Part shown: in pieces, positions 1 through 7,792 of the stretch
Position numbering within the stretch: the first letter of the stretch is position 1
How the letters are laid out: every line of letters begins with the position of its first letter
Assembly (NCBI GenBank): GCA_964406945.1
Contig: CAYOTO010000057.1
Span: forward strand, 1 to 17,669
DNA length: 17,669 nucleotides
Reading direction: 5' to 3'
Origin: UBA2266 sp964406945
GTDB taxonomy: Bacteria; Planctomycetota; Phycisphaerae; Sedimentisphaerales; Anaerobacaceae
The notes under the pieces: generated by a model
Seen by the model: only the letters and a program-made list of their open reading frames with translations
Told to the model about the DNA's origin: nothing
Databases searched by the model: none
Program-made: the position numbers and the translations under genes

Positions 1-174
1 GGCGAAGGTATCTATAACCTCCAGACCATCGGGGTTATCCGGCCACCTCGCGTCGTTGTACAGACTGCCGAGGTCAGCGTTGGTGCCCGCCCACCACTCG
101 CAGGTCACCTCCGCGCGAGCCGCACCGTTTAGCATAAGTGCGACAAACAGTAAGAAAACAACCTTTCGCAACAT
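1..174 (-). CDS. Secreted PA14-like domain protein, N-terminal part (cut by window edge)
   Basis: An ORF on the minus strand starts with ATG at 174 and stays open for 58 codons to the edge of the window. The start is supported by an AAGGAG ribosome binding site about 6 nt upstream. Residues 1-21 form a signal peptide: MLRKVV, a hydrophobic core, then ARA. The mature part begins EVTCEWWAG and continues with NADLGSLYND and WPDNPDG. That pattern of an aromatic-rich strand, a short 'DL..L..' segment and a 'PDNPDG' turn matches the start of PA14-type domains that are common in planctomycete secreted proteins. PA14 domains usually bind carbohydrate. Nothing can be said about the rest of the protein. 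The signal peptide and start are clear; the PA14 call rests on about 35 residues. Confidence 0.6.
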   Translation of the reverse strand, partial: MLRKVVFLLFVALMLNGAARAEVTCEWWAGTNADLGSLYNDARWPDNPDGLEVIDTFA

Positions 175-212
175 ACTGACTCCTTCAAGAATCAATTAAT
201 AAATTTTACCGA

Positions 213-255
213 TCCCGACATACGCCGGGACCCTCTATGTGGGGACATTCCCCAC
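213..255 (-). promoter_or_regulatory. Two tandem hairpins in the leader of the PA14-like gene
   Basis: Two inverted repeats lie 40-80 nt upstream of the ATG at 174. One pairs TCCCG (213-217) with CGGGA (226-230). The other pairs GTGGGGA (239-245) with TCCCCAC (249-255) around a 3-nt loop. Neither has a T-tract in either direction, so they do not look like intrinsic terminators. They could be leader structures or simple interspersed palindromes. Confidence 0.35.
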
Positions 256-1309
256 CGGGTAAAACGGCGTCGGCAAAAAGAACCGTTCCGCTACCCAGGA
301 CCGTTAGCAACAGGTACTTGAATCAGAATTCGCCCGTTCCCAGTGCGCAAAATTTGCGCAGCTTAGTAATTCAGGATGCTCCCTGGAATGAAAACAACCC
401 CCGGAGCGGGCAAACAAGTTGAGTTGACATACCAATGCGCTTTCTAACCATTCTTTTCATCAATCGCTCGCTGCAAATCACAGAAGCACAACCATAACCT
501 TCTCCATCCATCGGCGTTTCGGTTCACTTCTTCGACTTGCCGCCACTCGTGGTGAAATGGCAACGCCTTTGAAGCGACCGAGAACAACGATAACTAGCAG
601 AATCATTTTTAGCAAAATCCTTATTCGACAGTCAAGAAAAAAACCTACAAACTGCAGGTATTCGCAAAAACGTCACGGCATTTTGCCGTTGGCTGGAGAT
701 TCAGATCCTTCTTTTTAGTCGTCTGATCGCGCGAATACGCTCGGCGCGCCTGATTCAGCGTGTTCTTCGTTAAGGTCCGCCGAATTGCGTTAGAAAACCT
801 CCGCAGAAATTCGAATCAGCAAAGTTTTTTCGCGGTTTTTGCGTCTTTTGGAGGACCGGGCGGTAATTCTGGACCGTTTATCGGCCGCTGAACGGTGATT
901 ATAAGACGGTTTTCGACTTATAGGACAAATATTCGTCCGCCAAAAACCGGTGATTCGCGGCGAGACGCGGCATCGCCGTTATCAGTACTGGCGGGTGTTA
1001 TGGTACCCCACGCCAACTGCCAAATCCTTGACAGTAGATCCTCTCCCAACCCGAGAATCCCACCCAAAATCATCCACCGTCCCTCCCTTTTTGACCCAAC
1101 GGATTCTGACAACTATTTCCCTTTGGCGAACCCGGAATCACCCTCTCTCAGAGGCCAAAAACAAGGCATCAAAGCTCCTTTTCAATCGAAGTTTTGGTGC
1201 GTATTGGATTAAACCGCTTCGCGGTGGTGTTGGCGCTGGTGCTATTGCGGTAGGGAGACTTCCATCTTGCCTGTTCTTATGGAGGCGTTCTGCCTTATGC
1301 TCCTTCTGA
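256..1309. other. Long intergenic stretch without a convincing gene
   Basis: About 1 kb in which every reading frame is short or looks like a random translation. Visible structure is limited to small palindromes: ACGGCA/TGCCGT with a TTT loop at 675-689, and ACCGTT/AACGGT around 873-896. A 40-codon minus-strand ORF near 606 has a hydrophobic start but no ribosome binding site and a basic tail, so I do not call it. A decayed gene or insertion scar is possible, since a transposase relic follows directly. Confidence 0.5.
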
Positions 1310-1474
1310 CGTACCCCGCTTGGTTGGGTGCGCAACGGCACTGAGTATTTACAAAGGTTCGGCGACAAGATGCCGCCGAGCCATCGACGTGCGTTCGAGG
1401 ATATACTCAGATGCCGCACTCCCGTCATGGGCGGTCATGTGTTTGAATGCAACCAGTGCGGTCGGCGGCATTAG
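1310..1474 (+). pseudogene. IS91-family transposase, N-terminal zinc-binding fragment
   Basis: A frame running from a stop at 1307-1309 to a TAG at 1472-1474 translates to GTEYLQRFGDKMPPSH, then a helix ending in LRCRTPVMGG, then HVFECNQCGRRH. This is the order of the N-terminal zinc-binding domain of IS91/IS801-type (Y2) transposases: the 'YL.RFGD.MPPSH' helix, the 'CRT...GG' turn and the CxxC pair. The frame stops exactly where the next zinc ligands should appear, and no HUH or Tyr catalytic region follows. There is no start codon or ribosome binding site. In the same frame after the stop, 24 codons remain open to 1549 (AEALSDYGFDVFVLDDG); I cannot assign them. Confidence 0.7.
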
Positions 1475-1610
1475 TTTTTGACCCATCGGGCCGAAGCTCT
1501 CTCAGACTACGGGTTCGACGTCTTCGTGCTGGACGACGGGGCTATTTAGTCCGGCCGGTCGCCGAAAAAGCCGCCGCTCGTCGCAGGCTTCACGCCCGCT
1601 GCGGATTTCG

Positions 1611-2513
1611 TCAGTTGGCGCGAACCGGGACCTGTTCGCAGCTATTGGCCCTGGTTCGAGGGGCTGTGGGGTTGCCGGTTGTCGTGGCCTGCATGTCCTG
1701 ATGCTTGGGCCCGGCTTCGTTGATGGAATGATACTGCTCCACAATGCAGGCCAGCCTCCGCAGGATCTCGTGGCCCTGCTGAGTAGCCTCCAGGCCCACA
1801 AGCTGCAGGCCCAGAAATGCGCTCGAGCCGTTGCGGGTGGGCAGTATGTTCCTGATCTGCGCGCTCACCAGCAGAGGCTCTTCATACGGCACGGGCGTGA
1901 ACTGCATGGTGATGAAACGGCCTTTTCTAAAGACCGGCTCGTTGTTCTTTTTCGAACCGCTCGACTGCCGCGTATCCGGAGACGGAGCCATAGTCAGGTG
2001 CTTCTCGACGGCAACCTGCGCGCCCCCGGCGGATATATCCACCAATCTGCCCTGATAACTCGTTCTGGATGGGTCCGGCTGTTCGCTCTTGCTGCTGCGA
2101 TGCCAGATTCTCACGTCGACCAGCAGGGATTCGGGCACATTTACACGGAAATAGCTTCTGCGCTGCAGGACTTCGATTTGGTTCGGCATATCGAGCACGA
2201 TTGAGCCTCCGGCACACGCGCTAGTCGGCGGCTCCAGGGCTTTGACTTCCGTATCAAGGACGAATTTGCCGCGGGTATGCTTGAACGACAATCCGACCGT
2301 CTGGCCAATTTGGATATTGATCGGCATCGGTTTTGCCCGTGTGTTGATGCACTCGACGGTGAATTTGTCCTGCGAAATAGCGGCTATCAGCACCTTCGCC
2401 ACCCGCCATTTTCCTCTGGACTTGTATGTGAGGATCAACTGGGTCTGGGTCTTTGCCGCGGTTTCGAGTGGTGCGCTACACTGGTCTGCTCGGAGAATCA
2501 TCACTTCGTTCAT
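1611..2513 (-). CDS. YcgR-like PilZ domain protein (c-di-GMP receptor)
   Basis: A 300-residue soluble protein. Residues about 20-110 resemble the YcgR-N (flagellar brake) beta-barrel that precedes PilZ domains. The PilZ domain follows with its two signature elements: the arginine motif QRRSYFRV at 117-124 and DISAGGAQV at 159-167 (D/NxSxxG). The known role of these residues is binding cyclic di-GMP, so the protein probably links c-di-GMP level to motility, surface or secretion behaviour. No flagellar gene is in view, so the target is unknown. The PilZ domain carries an insertion around 180-205 rich in Ser, Lys and Asn. The tail after about 265 is low-complexity and probably disordered. The ATG at 2513 has GGAGCAGGA upstream. 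The gene stands alone, convergent with nothing intact. Confidence 0.85.
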   Translation of the reverse strand: MNEVMILRADQCSAPLETAAKTQTQLILTYKSRGKWRVAKVLIAAISQDKFTVECINTRAKPMPINIQIGQTVGLSFKHTRGKFVLDTEVKALEPPTSACAGGSIVLDMPNQIEVLQRRSYFRVNVPESLLVDVRIWHRSSKSEQPDPSRTSYQGRLVDISAGGAQVAVEKHLTMAPSPDTRQSSGSKKNNEPVFRKGRFITMQFTPVPYEEPLLVSAQIRNILPTRNGSSAFLGLQLVGLEATQQGHEILRRLACIVEQYHSINEAGPKHQDMQATTTGNPTAPRTRANSCEQVPVRAN

Positions 2514-3049
2514 ACGTCCTGCTCCGTGTGCCTTTTGATTCTGTGTTTTGCCCGGTTACTGATTATATTCGGCAGGACGGTTCCTCGCCGGTTCGGGCTG
2601 GATCAGGTGCTTATCACTATTTGCCCGTATTTCAGGTGATGTGTTCTTCAGCCGGCGCTTTCTTGGCCGCCCCGTTCACTTGCAGGATAACCGCCGGCGC
2701 GGGCGGCTACCCACTAAAAGTATATGATTTGCGCCGCAGCCGACCAAATTGTGCCTGATGCAGATGGGCCAAGTGTACGAGTTTGTCCGCCTGGTTTGGC
2801 GCGGTCTGACGAAACAGCATGAATGCTTCTGCAGCAGAGGGCGCCGGGGTTCCGATAACCTGCTATAAAACAGTGCAGGGCTAAATTTATTTGCAGAATC
2901 AGGCCGAAGTATGTATTAATCGAGTGAATCCGGGCGGTCTGCTCGACAAGATTTTCAAAAAAACAGCACAAAAATGTCGGGACCTATCCCTCGTACAGGC
3001 CCGACTGGCTTATGGCTGACGCTTATTGGTTCGCTCTTAAAGGTTTGCT
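2514..3049. other. Intergenic region between divergent genes
   Basis: About 535 bp separate the PilZ gene (leftward) and the small membrane-protein gene (rightward). It must hold both promoters. One candidate for the rightward gene is listed separately. An 85-codon minus-strand frame at 2714-2971 has no ribosome binding site or domain pattern and is not called. Confidence 0.5.
2891..2919 (+). promoter_or_regulatory. Candidate sigma70-like promoter for the gene at 3050
   Basis: TTGCAG (2891-2896), a 17-bp spacer and TATTAA (2914-2919) lie about 130 bp before the ATG at 3050. Both boxes match four of six consensus positions and the spacing is ideal. This is a pattern match only. Confidence 0.3.
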
Positions 3050-3523
3050 ATGTTTCGGGTCGTATTGTTCATTGTCTTTTTCAGCGCCGGCGCGATAGCT
3101 CTCGGCATTTCGGTCCTGTGCCCGGAAATCGAGGCCTATTATCACAACGAATCCATCGTCGCCGACGCCCAGGGTGCTGTCGACGAACTTATTGCGCTCA
3201 ACGCCGATTACGATGCGCTTCTGCACCGTCTTGACAACGATCCGAATCTTGTGGAACGGCTGGCGCCTATTACAGTGGGCGTCGAGGCCAACGAGCCCAA
3301 CACGGTCTATCCGCATGCCGAGGCCGAGCAGTTGGAAGCTGCCAGACAGGCTCTGGAAGAACAGGCAAAAATGGATGTGAACGACCCCGTAACGCCAGTA
3401 TGGCTTAATAGATGCTCCAAACGGCGAAACGGGCTTTTCTACTCCGGCTCGGCGCTCATCCTCATCTCTTTCATTTGCTTCGGGCGGGCCCGGCCGATGA
3501 TGAAAGACTGCAAGAACGACTGA
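3050..3523 (+). CDS. Small membrane protein with two TM segments and a long extracytoplasmic loop
   Basis: A 157-residue protein. A hydrophobic segment at about 3-23 is an uncleaved anchor or signal peptide. A polar, acidic stretch at about 25-110 has coiled-coil-like segments (AQGAVDELIALNADYDALLHRL and a Glu/Ala/Gln-rich stretch at 91-106). A second TM segment lies at about 129-145, followed by a short basic tail. AAAGG is 6-7 nt before the ATG. I recognise no family; the layout suggests a hairpin-like membrane protein whose loop faces the periplasm. It stands alone, with the next gene convergent 70 bp away. Function unknown. Confidence 0.65.
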   Translation: MFRVVLFIVFFSAGAIALGISVLCPEIEAYYHNESIVADAQGAVDELIALNADYDALLHRLDNDPNLVERLAPITVGVEANEPNTVYPHAEAEQLEAARQALEEQAKMDVNDPVTPVWLNRCSKRRNGLFYSGSALILISFICFGRARPMMKDCKND

Positions 3524-3593
3524 TTGATCCCGGAAGTCCGGACTGGATCCGCTTTTCGCTTGATCGCGATGGTTGGTCGGATGTTCGGGTTCG

Positions 3594-4043
3594 TCAGGCC
3601 TTGTCCGGTTTCAGACGCAGAAGATTGAACCCGGTCTTTGCATCGTGTTCCCTGGCGGCCGTTATTGATTCGATCTCCACGATGGTTACTTCAAGGATCA
3701 GGAACGTCTCGGCGCCGCCCCGCGGGCAGCCCACGACGCATTCGTCGCCTTTGCCGATGGCGGTATGTATGTGCATCTTGGGGCCGGACTCGTCGTGGTA
3801 AATGGTTCCGACGCCCAGGACCTCGCCGGGACCCTGAAAATCGCGGAAATTCGGGACGATTTTCGGCGTTTCGGTCTTCGGGCCGACCACAACATCGGCC
3901 TTGCGGAAGCCGCCGGTTATGAATACCGCGGCCGATCTGATGTCTTCGGCTCTCGCGATCTCTTCGATCGAGTCGTAGAGATTGTCGCCTTCGAACAGTC
4001 GGGCTGCGATAATCCTGCCGGGTTTGCCTACCGCATATTCCAT
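3594..4043 (-). CDS. PPC/DUF296 domain protein
   Basis: A 149-residue protein that is almost entirely one PPC (PCC, DUF296) domain. The family start is seen as LFEGDNLYDSIEEIARAE with VFITGGFRKADV at about 40-52. The conserved histidine strand is MHIHTAIGKGD at 90-100, with H91 and H93 in the position of the probable metal ligands. It ends in the strand FLILEVTIVEIES. In plants this domain is fused to AT-hooks; bacterial and archaeal stand-alone versions form trimers and their job is mostly unknown. No AT-hook is present here, so DNA binding should not be assumed. The ATG at 4043 follows GGAG. It is the second gene of an operon, 26 bp behind the monooxygenase-like gene. Confidence 0.85.
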   Translation of the reverse strand: MEYAVGKPGRIIAARLFEGDNLYDSIEEIARAEDIRSAAVFITGGFRKADVVVGPKTETPKIVPNFRDFQGPGEVLGVGTIYHDESGPKMHIHTAIGKGDECVVGCPRGGAETFLILEVTIVEIESITAAREHDAKTGFNLLRLKPDKA

Positions 4044-4070
4044 CTGCCGCTCCGCAAAGTATGACCGACT

Positions 4071-4364
4071 CTAATCCGCAACTTGCCACATACTAACGTC
4101 GAGAGGGCCGTCGAACAGATCGTCCGCTTTGGCCACGAGCGCCTGCAGGTAAGGCATCGCGAGGTGCTTGTCGAGGTCTTCCCTGCTCTTCCACGTCTCG
4201 TAGAACATGAACCTTGACTGGTCTTCGGAGTTCTGATGAAGACTGTAGCCGATGCAGCCGGGCTCTTTGCGCGTCGGCTCGATCAGGGCTGTCAACTCGT
4301 TCTTTACCGTATCTTCGAGGCCGGGTTTGGCCTTGATCAATGCCAGAACTGTAACTTCAGCCAT
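4071..4364 (-). CDS. ABM-domain (YgiN-like) putative monooxygenase
   Basis: A 97-residue protein matching the antibiotic biosynthesis monooxygenase (ABM) ferredoxin-like fold over its whole length. It shows VTVLALIKAKPGLEDTVKNE, then EPGCIGYSLHQN, the strand RFMFYETWKSREDLDKH, and LQALVAKADDLF. Relatives such as E. coli YgiN oxidise quinols without cofactor, and others degrade haem or act on aromatic polyketides; the substrate here cannot be told. The length is typical. The start at 4364 has AGGAG about 7 nt upstream. It is the first gene of a two-gene operon with the PPC protein. Confidence 0.85.
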   Translation of the reverse strand: MAEVTVLALIKAKPGLEDTVKNELTALIEPTRKEPGCIGYSLHQNSEDQSRFMFYETWKSREDLDKHLAMPYLQALVAKADDLFDGPLDVSMWQVAD

Positions 4365-4552
4365 TTTGTGCTCCTGTGTCGTCTGTTCTGCTGGTTATGA
4401 ATATATTTTCTCAGACGGGATTGTACAGGAACATTGCGGTTCGGGCAACGGTGGTTTTCGGAGCGGTTGCCTGCGGGTGCCGGGACTGGGCAAATGTGAA
4501 GGCAACAAGTCCTTGCGGAACCGGCTCTCGCGGATACTAACGTATCTGATGC

Positions 4553-5899
4553 TCAGTCTGAGCGGTTTAGAAAACCGAACTGGTTATAGACGACATCTTC
4601 GAACATTCGCATCCGCGAGACAATAAACTGTTCGCGAAGCCTCTCGAGCGTCCGGTCGGGATAGGGCTGGCCGTCGGGATGTTCGGGCGTGTAGTGAATC
4701 AGGGTTTTATCGACGTAGCCGAGCGTACCCAGCGGATCCTCATGGGGGTGCCTCTTGCCGAGACTGGTCCACCAGATCAGCCCGACCCAGGGCCCGGCCT
4801 TGCAGTTGTCGTAGTACCTGTCCATGGTATCTACGGGCGTCGTGTAGTGGCCCTCAAGCGAACTGGACAGGCCTATGTACACCATCATGGCTTTCTTTGC
4901 GCCTGCGAACCTGATGGCGTTCAGAAGTGCATGTGTATCGCTCCAGCACTCGGGCGTCCAGGTGGTCGGATCCTCGGCGTTGCGGCAGACGCAGGTTTCC
5001 ACGCCTTCGGGGTAGTACAGCGTCCGTATTCTGTGCCACTCGTCCACGCGGGCCATGACTTTGTCCGCATTGGCCGGGTCGATGGGATCGAAGCCGATTC
5101 GGTCTATCCAGTAGTCGTACACATCCACGCCGATGAATTCGATGTTTGCCGGCAGCGGCTGTCGCTTGTGCCCGGAGACGTCGTTCGGTCCGCCGGCCCA
5201 ACTGCTGCCGTAATTCCAGCCGGCCCAACCGACCATGTTGTACCAGCATTTTATGTGCCTGAAGGGCTGCCGGCCGTCCACGGTGCGATTTTGGACGCGG
5301 CCGGTGAATTCGTCGTAGATCCTGCCCAGGCCTGCGGTCCCCAGCGAGCCGAAGTTCTCATCGCCGGCTTTTACCATCAGGATATTGTTGATCAACTGCC
5401 TGCCAGTGGCCCGGTCGCCTTCCGGACTGGTGAGAGTCTTGTCCTTCGAGGCCCACAGGGTGTCCAAAATGTCCGTGGTCTTATCGAACGGCTCATGGTC
5501 GTCGCCGGGCTGCCAGTAATCGCGGAGGATAAAGAGCTGCCTGTGGCGGTAGGCCCGCAGCATGAGATTGATGATCTCGTCGCGGAAGTCCCTGCGGCGG
5601 GCGTAGAACATGACGGCCGTGGACCACTGCGACGCCAGGTCGATACGCCTGATGTTCTCGGCGTGAAAGGCCTCGAGCGGTTTGTCGCCCGACCACGCCA
5701 TCAGCTCGTATTCGCACAGATACGGCAGGATGCCCGTCGCCTCCTCGATGCTCCAGTAGCGGTTGGGCACGTAAGAATAGCTGACGACGTCGCCGCGGAC
5801 AAATCCCTTTCCGACGGCTTCGCAGCCGAAACGGCCGCCTTTCCCGATCGAAAGTCCAGGCACCACAGCCAGGATTAAAAAGGACAGCAGGCATTTCAT
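4553..5899 (-). CDS. Secreted protein of unknown family, possibly glycosidase-like
   Basis: 448 residues from the ATG at 5899. This start is preferred over the more upstream ATG at 5953 because it gives a signal peptide (MKCLLSFLILAVVPGLSIG) and has AGGGG upstream. The body is rich in Trp, Tyr and Asp. It contains IEFIGVDVYDYW at about 253-264, a Trp/Gly-rich stretch (VGWAGWNYGSSWAGG) just before it, and AKKAMMVYIGLSSS further on. Alternating hydrophobic strands and acidic, aromatic turns suggest a TIM-barrel carbohydrate-active protein, but I do not recognise a GH family or a catalytic signature. It lies 70 bp behind the serine hydrolase gene on the same strand and is probably co-transcribed. 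A 399-codon antisense frame covers most of it and is a composition artefact. Confidence 0.6.
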   Translation of the reverse strand: MKCLLSFLILAVVPGLSIGKGGRFGCEAVGKGFVRGDVVSYSYVPNRYWSIEEATGILPYLCEYELMAWSGDKPLEAFHAENIRRIDLASQWSTAVMFYARRRDFRDEIINLMLRAYRHRQLFILRDYWQPGDDHEPFDKTTDILDTLWASKDKTLTSPEGDRATGRQLINNILMVKAGDENFGSLGTAGLGRIYDEFTGRVQNRTVDGRQPFRHIKCWYNMVGWAGWNYGSSWAGGPNDVSGHKRQPLPANIEFIGVDVYDYWIDRIGFDPIDPANADKVMARVDEWHRIRTLYYPEGVETCVCRNAEDPTTWTPECWSDTHALLNAIRFAGAKKAMMVYIGLSSSLEGHYTTPVDTMDRYYDNCKAGPWVGLIWWTSLGKRHPHEDPLGTLGYVDKTLIHYTPEHPDGQPYPDRTLERLREQFIVSRMRMFEDVVYNQFGFLNRSD

Positions 5900-5969
5900 C
5901 TTTTTCCCCTTTGCACGCTGTTCCAAACCGGATTGACGCAAAACCGTACACATCGAATAATAACGTATT

Positions 5970-7238
5970 TCAGTTCAGATTTACCGATTCGTAGACCAGC
6001 GGCGTAAATTTCTGGTTCAGCGTTGCTCTTCCGGTCGGGTGGAGTTGGCCGCCGCAGATGGCGATCAGTTTTTTGTCGGGATCGACGAAAAAGGTGGTGT
6101 ACCAGAATCCGCCCCAGCCGTAGGAGCCCGCCATCTCGGGCGGTTGCCTGACCACCTGAACCCCCAGCCCAAAGCCGGCTCCGGGCCGCAGGTCGCCGAC
6201 GTGGTCCCTGGTCATCAGTTCCACCGTTTCTTCTTTCAATATCCGCCTGCCGCCGAGCTGGCCGCCGTTCAGCAGCATCTGGCAGAAGCTCAGGTAGTCC
6301 TGCATGGTCGAGCAAAGTCCGCCGCCGCCCGAATAGTAGCGTTGTTTGCCCGCGTACGGATGGTTTGCGCAATAGCTGAAGGGTCCCTCGGTAACGACCT
6401 GATCCCACAGAGGCTGCAGGCCGCCGTTTTCTTTCGGTGCGTAGGCGGTTGCGAGGCGGTCAATTTTGTCGTCGGGCACGAAGAAAAATGTGTCGTTCAT
6501 CTCGAGCGGCTCGAATATCCGCTCTTTCATGAACTGAGCGAGCGTCTTACCGGATACGACTTCTACCACCCGGCCCAGTACATCGACGCTTAAGCCATAG
6601 GTCCATTTTTCGCCGGGATTATGCAGCAGCGGGATTTTCCCGAGCCGCTTCATCTTCTCGCCGAGCGTGCTGTCGTCGCTTATAACGCCGTGCGTGATGC
6701 CGGCCTCTTTGTACAGCGGCCCCAGGTGCGGGTCCCACTGATACGTCAGACCCGAGGTGTGTGTCAGCAGGTCCTTTATCGTGATTTCACGACTGGCCGC
6801 CTCATCCTGGCCGGGCTTTTTGCCGGGCCTTAGCACCTTAGGATTGGCAAATTCCGGTATGAATTTGCTTACCGGGTCGTCCAGGGCGATTTTGCCCTCG
6901 TCGTACAGGATAAGAGCGGCGACGCTGGTTATGGGCTTGGTCATCGAGGCCATGCGAAGGATCGTATCAGTCCGCATGGGCCGGTCCGTTTCGATGTCCG
7001 CGCGGCCCACGGCCTGAAAATACGCGATCCTGCCGTTGCGGGCGACGACAGCGACGGCGCCGGCCATGGCGCGATTGTCTACGTTCTGTTGCATCAGCTC
7101 GGTGATTTTCCCGAGCTTTTCGGCCGAGAGGCCGACGCGGGCGGGCTCGACTTTCTCGAACTCCCAGGCCCTGGCGCATGAAACTGAAATTAGCAGAACA
7201 AACAGACTGCGAACGACGAATGCGGTTTTGGCCTGCAT
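5970..7238 (-). CDS. Secreted serine hydrolase, class C beta-lactamase fold
   Basis: A 422-residue protein with a signal peptide (about 1-24, ending ARA) and a single beta-lactamase/penicillin-binding fold. The nucleophile motif SMTK is at 98-101. The general-base Tyr is Y214 in TYGLSVDVLG. A family block DLLTHTSGL lies at 156-164. The third motif is replaced by a Gly/Trp stretch (YGWGGFWYTTFF) near 373-384, as in EstB-like esterases. Members include esterases, D-aminopeptidases and lactonases; the substrate cannot be told and true beta-lactamase activity is unlikely. AAGGA is present before the ATG. A palindrome carried by the 187-bp repeat sits directly upstream of that site. First gene of a probable operon with the gene at 4553-5899. 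Confidence 0.88.
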   Translation of the reverse strand: MQAKTAFVVRSLFVLLISVSCARAWEFEKVEPARVGLSAEKLGKITELMQQNVDNRAMAGAVAVVARNGRIAYFQAVGRADIETDRPMRTDTILRMASMTKPITSVAALILYDEGKIALDDPVSKFIPEFANPKVLRPGKKPGQDEAASREITIKDLLTHTSGLTYQWDPHLGPLYKEAGITHGVISDDSTLGEKMKRLGKIPLLHNPGEKWTYGLSVDVLGRVVEVVSGKTLAQFMKERIFEPLEMNDTFFFVPDDKIDRLATAYAPKENGGLQPLWDQVVTEGPFSYCANHPYAGKQRYYSGGGGLCSTMQDYLSFCQMLLNGGQLGGRRILKEETVELMTRDHVGDLRPGAGFGLGVQVVRQPPEMAGSYGWGGFWYTTFFVDPDKKLIAICGGQLHPTGRATLNQKFTPLVYESVNLN

Positions 7239-7252
7239 GATGGTATATCCTT

Positions 7253-7439
7253 AATACTCGTGATCTATTTGTCACATGCGCACGAGTATACCATTACATC
7301 GCCGGTCTGTCCAGCGGCTGTCAGCGGTTACGCAAGTTCGGCCGAACGCCACCAGTAATGATGTTCCTTCTCGATTTCCTCCATCGACGGGAACGGGTAG
7401 TAGAGCATGCCCGTCTGGTCGCCGACAAAGAAACCGCCC
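7253..7439 (-). repeat. 187-bp direct repeat, copy 1 (with truncated 3' gene copy 7328-7439)
   Basis: This segment matches 8646-8832 at a constant offset of 1393 with only 3 mismatches in 187 bp. It contains a 9-bp-arm palindrome and, on the minus strand at 7328-7439, the last 36 or so codons of the gene at 8721-9485 (GGFFVGDQTGMLYYPF to WWRSAELA). Two differences are silent and one changes Leu to Ser. Identity ends at 7440, in mid-gene, so this copy is a gene fragment and probably not expressed as protein. Because coding similarity is almost perfect, the duplication is recent. Copy 1 abuts the ribosome binding site of the serine hydrolase. Confidence 0.9.
7254..7289 (-). promoter_or_regulatory. 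Palindrome directly upstream of the serine hydrolase RBS
   Basis: ATACTCGTG (7254-7262) pairs with CACGAGTAT (7281-7289) around an 18-nt loop. On the minus strand it ends 1 nt before the AAGGA site of the gene at 5970-7238, so it would sit in that gene's leader. The same palindrome at 8647-8682 lies behind the stop codon of the gene at 8721-9485, where it could act as a weak terminator. It may be an operator, a 3'-end hairpin, or both. Confidence 0.45.
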
Positions 7440-7537
7440 AGGGCGCTTTTTGCCACCGCACGCCGTCTGGATCAATCCACTCAAAAACCCGGAAAACCAA
7501 CCCATGAATTAGAGCTTAATTGCAAAAAGGAACTGTC

Positions 7538-7792
7538 TCATTCGACTTGGCAACTACCGTCCAGAGCAGGTATGATATAGTTATCACAGATTCCCAGTTC
7601 TTCGTCTATCTGTCGTCCTGCAATGTAGCCTCCTCCCGCGGTCACAGCACCCGCTGCTATATGAGGAAAGGACAAAGCTGCGGGAGCCGTCAAGCGCGGC
7701 CCCTAATCCTCCTACAATCCCACCCAGACCACTTCCCGCTCCCATTCCGATTTGCTATGATTGTGCGCGAGATAGCTTGCAATGCTACTCAC
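7538..7792 (-). pseudogene. Small glycine-zipper membrane protein gene with two compensating frameshifts
   Basis: A GTG at 7792 overlaps the stop of the upstream gene (GTGA). The frame reads VSSIASYLAHNHSK, then meets stops, and becomes open again as LTAPAALSFPHIAAGAVTAG, then GGYIAGRQIDEELG, ending at the TGA at 7538. Between them, a frame displaced by one base reads IGMGAGSGLGGIVGGLGAAL, a glycine-zipper stretch that joins the two halves smoothly. One base missing near 7751-7753 and one extra near 7690-7692 would restore a single 84-residue protein. The glycine-zipper TM pattern is found in membrane-active peptides and in the C-termini of large secreted proteins; no family can be named. It could be a real pseudogene or carry two sequencing errors. 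An ATG at 7745 could start only the middle piece. Confidence 0.5.

Noticed and set aside
484..606. 40-codon hydrophobic-start ORF on the minus strand
   Set aside because: No ribosome binding site, basic non-family tail, and it lies in an otherwise random stretch.
805..822. tRNA T-loop-like TTCGAATC
   Set aside because: No acceptor, D or anticodon stems can be built around it.
4444..4471. Terminator behind the gene at 4553
   Set aside because: GGCAAC/GTTGCC is a 6-bp stem with a 16-nt loop and no T-run on the minus strand.
4679..5878. 399-codon plus-strand ORF
   Set aside because: It is antisense to a gene with a signal peptide and ribosome binding site; the long frame comes from GC-rich codon structure and its translation shows no family pattern.
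7272..7505. 77-codon minus-strand ORF across repeat copy 1
   Set aside because: It is in a different frame from the duplicated gene fragment and only crosses the repeat junction by chance.
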